NCBI GenBank assembly: GCA_031275145.1
Contig: JAISPE010000030.1
Coordinates: forward strand, 1-5,610
Direction: 5' to 3'
Length of the DNA: 5,610 nt
DNA from: Prevotellaceae bacterium
GTDB taxonomy: Bacteria > Bacteroidota > Bacteroidia > Bacteroidales > UBA932
The notes under the pieces are model-generated. The model was given only the letters and a program-made list of their open reading frames with translations, did not search any database and was not told the origin of the DNA. Within the stretch, counting starts at the first letter, position 1. Each line of letters begins with the position of its first letter. The position numbers were made by a program, and so were the translations under genes. Below are positions 5,568-5,610 of the stretch, piece after piece.

Positions 5568-5610
5568 AAATATCTTCTATGTAATACCAATTCCATTTTT
5601 TTATATTATT

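Overview
The window looks like chromosomal DNA of a Bacteroidales-type Bacteroidota bacterium. The support is: two promoters of the Bacteroidota form (TTTG, about 19-20 bases, then TAnnTTTG), A-rich leaders with weak Shine-Dalgarno sites, a tRNA-Glu placed just ahead of rpsT, a Bacteroidota-type HU-related DNA-binding protein, and a lipoprotein-type M3 metallopeptidase. I cannot name a genus from this sequence.

Positions 1-546 hold a plus-strand unit: promoter, tRNA-Glu(UUC), ribosomal protein S20 and a strong intrinsic terminator. Convergent to it on the minus strand (3967 down to 620) is a two-gene unit read from its own promoter at 4000-4030: an M3 peptidase of the peptidyl-dipeptidase Dcp type, predicted to be a lipoprotein, then after 33 bases a von Willebrand A protein closely resembling E. 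coli YehP. The usual partners of YehP-like proteins (AAA+ ATPase, SWIM zinc-finger protein, DUF5682 protein) are not next to it.

Upstream of the peptidase, also on the minus strand, lies the tail end of an rRNA operon: only about 50 bases of the 23S rRNA 3' end, a spacer, a complete 5S rRNA and an intrinsic terminator. The rest of 23S is absent. At the point where it should continue, the sequence becomes an elaborate nested palindrome.

From 4321 to about 5567 the non-coding DNA is crowded with inverted repeats. Four blocks of 114-144 bp (4321-4448, 4548-4662, 4697-4810, 5384-5527) share a layout: two inverted arms enclosing a short core, with additional hairpins in the arms and core, yet no sequence in common between blocks. 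Amid them sits one plus-strand gene for a small HU-related DNA-binding protein (5004-5357). The palindrome cluster together with the cut-off rRNA operon is the most unusual part of the window. It could be a genuine site of repeat-driven rearrangement or an assembly join, and the sequence alone cannot decide between these.
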